Source of the DNA: Methylococcaceae bacterium NSM2-1
GTDB lineage: Bacteria; Pseudomonadota; Gammaproteobacteria; Methylococcales; Methylomonadaceae
Reading direction: 5' to 3'
Assembly: GCA_002256705.1 (NCBI GenBank)
Contig: NQJI01000014.1
Coordinates: forward strand, 1 to 19,029
DNA length: 19,029 bases
This document shows, piece after piece, positions 18,423 through 19,029 of this stretch. The notes beneath the pieces were generated by a model. That model ran no database searches. It was not told the DNA's origin and saw only the letters and a program-made list of their open reading frames with translations. Made by a program: the position numbers and the translations under genes. Position 1 is the first letter of the stretch. Every line of letters begins with the position of its first letter.

Positions 18423-19029
18423 CTACAAATACTTTTTAAATAAACGCCTAATAACTGGCCAGCCGTGCTTTAACCATTGTTCTGTTATAAAGGCGGCGGC
18501 GGGCTTAATCTGACCCGCAAGCGTCTTGATAACTACCCATATCCTGTCTGCAATGGATGCTTCGGGACTATCGCGCCATTGCAAATAGCGAGAACCAAGC
18601 CCATTAATAAATACCGGTTTAAACAGCCACATTTCCAGAATAGACGTGACCCACATAAACATAAATGAAATTCCCATGCCCATGCCGGCAAAAATAACCA
18701 GCCAGGCAAACATCGGGTGAATTTTTGTCAGCCACCATGACATTATATCAGCAATAAGAAACACGTAAGGCATACCGATGGCGATACATTTGTATTGCGT
18801 TGTTGTCGTTTCCGCAAAGCTAAAAATCAGACCGACAAACATGAAAATGAAACTGATGCCGAACAAATGGATATGAGAAACCCGTGTTAAAGACGCGAAG
18901 GTAGCCCCTTCATCCTGAGCAGTATAGGCTTTTAATCCCTCAATCTCGGTAAAATCGGGTATACCGGATGCTTCTTTGTTATGACACATAATACAACGGG
19001 CCTCGATTATTTTTTCGATACCGTCATCT
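18423..19029 (-). CDS. Membrane protein with c-type haem motif, 5'-truncated by window edge
   Basis: The frame is open to the window edge, giving 201 residues and lacking its N-terminus; the ATG at 18989 is internal. It contains ARCIMCHNKEAS: a CXXCH haem-c attachment site (Cys12, Cys15, His16 of the visible part), so that part is periplasmic. About 35 residues later come three predicted membrane helices (about 52-72, 81-101 and 108-133), the first opening with SHIHLFG, whose two His could ligate haem b, and another His before the third (HPMFAW). A basic C-terminal tail (RRLFKKYL) follows. It looks like a membrane-anchored cytochrome that passes electrons at the inner membrane; the exact family is not recognised. 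It is upstream of tilS on the same strand, 169 bases away. Confidence 0.75.
   Translation of the reverse strand, partial: DDGIEKIIEARCIMCHNKEASGIPDFTEIEGLKAYTAQDEGATFASLTRVSHIHLFGISFIFMFVGLIFSFAETTTTQYKCIAIGMPYVFLIADIMSWWLTKIHPMFAWLVIFAGMGMGISFMFMWVTSILEMWLFKPVFINGLGSRYLQWRDSPEASIADRIWVVIKTLAGQIKPAAAFITEQWLKHGWPVIRRLFKKYL

Overview
The window reads as a piece of a gammaproteobacterial chromosome. The order tilS-pyrG-kdsA-eno-ftsB-ispD-ispF-truD-surE-pcm is the conserved cluster seen in Pseudomonas and relatives. The protein flavour, moderate GC and AT-rich intergenic DNA would fit a methanotroph-like Methylococcales genome, but that narrower placement is an inference.

Region 1 (1-2630) is accessory and mostly read on the minus strand. 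It holds the 5' part of a penicillin-acylase-family Ntn hydrolase cut by the window edge, a 0.5-kb stretch with two unrecognised short frames, a small single-span membrane protein, a 116-bp MITE-like palindromic element, and a MepK/YcbK-type Tat lipoprotein (murein endopeptidase family).

Region 2 (2630-5920) is an insertion-sequence graveyard around an L,D-transpeptidase lipoprotein gene. It contains the stop-ridden C-terminal end of an IS481-type transposase with one terminal repeat, a short secreted-protein gene broken at a T8 run just before the transpeptidase, an N-terminal ISAzo13-type transposase remnant, and an IS30-type transposase lacking its N-terminal helix-turn-helix. The MepK family cleaves the 3-3 crosslinks that L,D-transpeptidases make, so the two wall genes may act on the same bond.

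Region 3 (5920-18260) is the conserved core, nearly all on the minus strand with many 4-8 nt overlaps: tilS, pyrG, kdsA, eno, ftsB, ispD, ispF, truD, surE, pcm, then a decayed yqaA/DedA-like gene where synteny breaks into the IS region. It carries CTP synthesis, KDO synthesis for LPS, glycolysis, divisome assembly, the MEP isoprenoid pathway, tRNA modification and protein or nucleotide repair. Four extra genes interrupt it: a Uma2-family nuclease-like protein between kdsA and eno, a two-helix ion channel with an altered selectivity filter and a frameshifted small membrane protein between ftsB and ispD, and an oppositely oriented Smr-domain gene between truD and surE. A 20-bp-stem hairpin with a T-tract terminates the eno-ftsB transcript.

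Region 4 (18260-19029) holds a structured intergenic repeat and the 3' part of a membrane protein with a CXXCH haem-c motif. No rRNA, tRNA or CRISPR array was seen. I found no convincing new multi-gene system. The most unusual points are the T8-broken small gene coupled to the transpeptidase, the TLVGFGD channel filter, the family of 14-nt-like repeats around ftsB, and the IS-riddled synteny break next to pcm.
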